Assembly: GCA_002499705.1 (NCBI GenBank)
Contig: DAMU01000040.1
Location: 1 to 64,000 of the forward strand
From: Euryarchaeota archaeon UBA91
GTDB lineage: Archaea > Thermoplasmatota > Poseidoniia > Poseidoniales > Poseidoniaceae
Length of the DNA: 64,000 bases
Reading direction: 5' to 3'
In this document: positions 63,577 to 64,000 of the stretch, one piece after another
Numbering within the stretch: position 1 is the first letter of the stretch
Layout: every line of letters begins with the position of its first letter
Position numbers and translations under genes: made by a program
Notes under the pieces: model-generated
What the model was told of the DNA's origin: nothing
What the model saw: the letters and a program-made list of their open reading frames with translations, nothing else
Databases searched by the model: none

Positions 63577-63744
63577 CGATACAGTGTGTGCGCCTCTCCC
63601 CTTTGAAGAATTGCTTCTTTTGGCAGGCTCGGAAGGGCTATCGGCGAGGCGAATGAACCCGTAAAAAGCCGTAAAGAGGGGGATTTAATGGGGGAACCTC
63701 TTATCAAGGGTTCTTAGGTCGCCGGAATAACAAGGTGTTCTATA
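63577..63744. other. Divergent intergenic region
   Basis: 168 bp between the Nfu gene and the pyrophosphatase gene. It contains a small 6-bp hairpin (GAACC...GGTTC with one G-T extension, 63694-63713) and AAGGTG just before the pyrophosphatase start. A possible TATA-like GATTTAATGG lies at about 63682-63691. No small gene or RNA recognised. Confidence 0.4.
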
Positions 63745-64000
63745 ATGATGGATAATATACCAATGATTGCCGCTGCTGCAGGTCTTTTCGGACTTGCTGT
63801 TGCGTTTATGCTGTACCAACAAGTAAACAAAGTGAAAATTGACAATGAGAAAGTTGCCAACATCACCGAAGAAGTTCAAAAAGGCGCTATGGCGTTTCTG
63901 TTTGCAGAATACCGAGTCCTCGCCATTTTCGTGGTTGTTGTTGGTGCTGCACTTACCCAACTCAACGATGTAAATACCGCTCTTGCCTTCTTTGGTGGTG
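63745..64000 (+). CDS. hppA: Membrane-bound proton/sodium-translocating pyrophosphatase (5' part)
   Basis: First 85 codons only; continues beyond the window. ATG 63745 (or 63748) with AAGGTG about 8 nt upstream. The N-terminal membrane helix (IAAAAGLFGLAVAFMLYQQV) is followed by EEVQKGAMAFLFAEYRVLAIFV (in outline), whose G.xAFL..EY form is a hallmark of membrane pyrophosphatases. It couples hydrolysis of pyrophosphate to ion pumping. Common in planktonic euryarchaea. Confidence 0.85.
   Translation, partial: MMDNIPMIAAAAGLFGLAVAFMLYQQVNKVKIDNEKVANITEEVQKGAMAFLFAEYRVLAIFVVVVGAALTQLNDVNTALAFFGG

Noticed and set aside
63694..63713. Small hairpin upstream of the pyrophosphatase
   Set aside because: Only five to six pairs with a wide loop. 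It could be regulatory but is not stronger than expected by chance.
63685..63960. 91-codon minus-strand ORF at the right edge
   Set aside because: It overlaps the start of the pyrophosphatase gene, which has a clear family match, and has no features of its own.
1..64000. tRNA, rRNA, CRISPR, insertion sequence or prophage
   Set aside because: I read the intergenic spaces and found no cloverleaf-like element, spaced repeats, transposase or integrase. Spacers are nearly all below 210 bp. A dedicated tRNA and repeat scan would settle this.

Overview
The window reads as a chromosomal segment of a marine planktonic euryarchaeon, most likely Marine Group II (Poseidoniia, 'Candidatus Poseidoniales'). 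The archaeal assignment rests on a TATA-binding protein gene, an archaellum operon, an archaeal-type mevalonate pathway (mevalonate kinase plus an aconitase-X phosphomevalonate dehydratase) and archaeal promoter architecture. The MGII assignment is an inference from the many giant secreted PKD/Ig-like proteins with one C-terminal membrane anchor, exported peptidase-like hydrolases, a membrane pyrophosphatase and very tight gene packing. No rRNA, tRNA, CRISPR array, insertion sequence or prophage was recognised.

Layout. 1-7064 (minus): two tandem paralogous surface proteins with PKD-like repeats; the downstream one runs off the left edge. 7118-9003 (minus): TATA-binding protein with its own leaderless-type promoter, and mevalonate kinase. 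9149-12827 (plus): membrane Fe-S oxidoreductase (EtfD/HdrD-like), MutY, and a class I glutamine amidotransferase. 12812-14546 (minus): a membrane protein and an extended SDR. 14627-18829: CysS, convergent with an exported lamin-tail amidohydrolase. 18920-26619: thioredoxin, two paralogous exported CocE/S15-type hydrolases flanking a MutS-like ATPase, and a beta-propeller-like lipoprotein. 26682-37917: IleS, a 1714-residue surface protein, NAD synthetase and TrhO. 37909-44881: a collagen-like/DUF7151 surface protein, fused phosphomevalonate dehydratase, a sugar-nucleotide epimerase, a flavin-reductase-like protein, a hexapeptide acyltransferase and a Bcp peroxiredoxin.

45082-59153 (plus) is the most interesting region: an archaellum operon in the order [143-aa ORF] - [1705-aa membrane-anchored Ig-repeat protein] - [336-aa coiled-coil/Ig protein] - archaellin 1 - archaellin 2 - ArlC/D/E-like - ArlF-like - ArlG - ArlH - ArlI - ArlJ. 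The three genes at its head match no archaellum component I know. They sit where archaellum-specific accessory or stator components would be expected and are the best candidates for something undescribed. The archaellins carry an aligned pair of cysteines and a non-canonical class III signal sequence. The ArlF-like protein appears to carry an inserted Gly-Gly-x-Gly-Tyr beta-repeat of the kind seen in phage tail fibres.

59195-64000: a small membrane protein, then (minus) PolX, two small proteins and endonuclease III, a small membrane protein, an Nfu-type Fe-S scaffold, and the start of a membrane pyrophosphatase running off the right edge.

Two genome-wide features stand out. All eight convergent gene pairs end within -16 to +14 bp of each other, three of them with stop codons directly back to back. 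Translation initiation also looks mixed: strong Shine-Dalgarno motifs with about 7-nt spacing in the archaellum operon, but a leaderless-type promoter for tbp.
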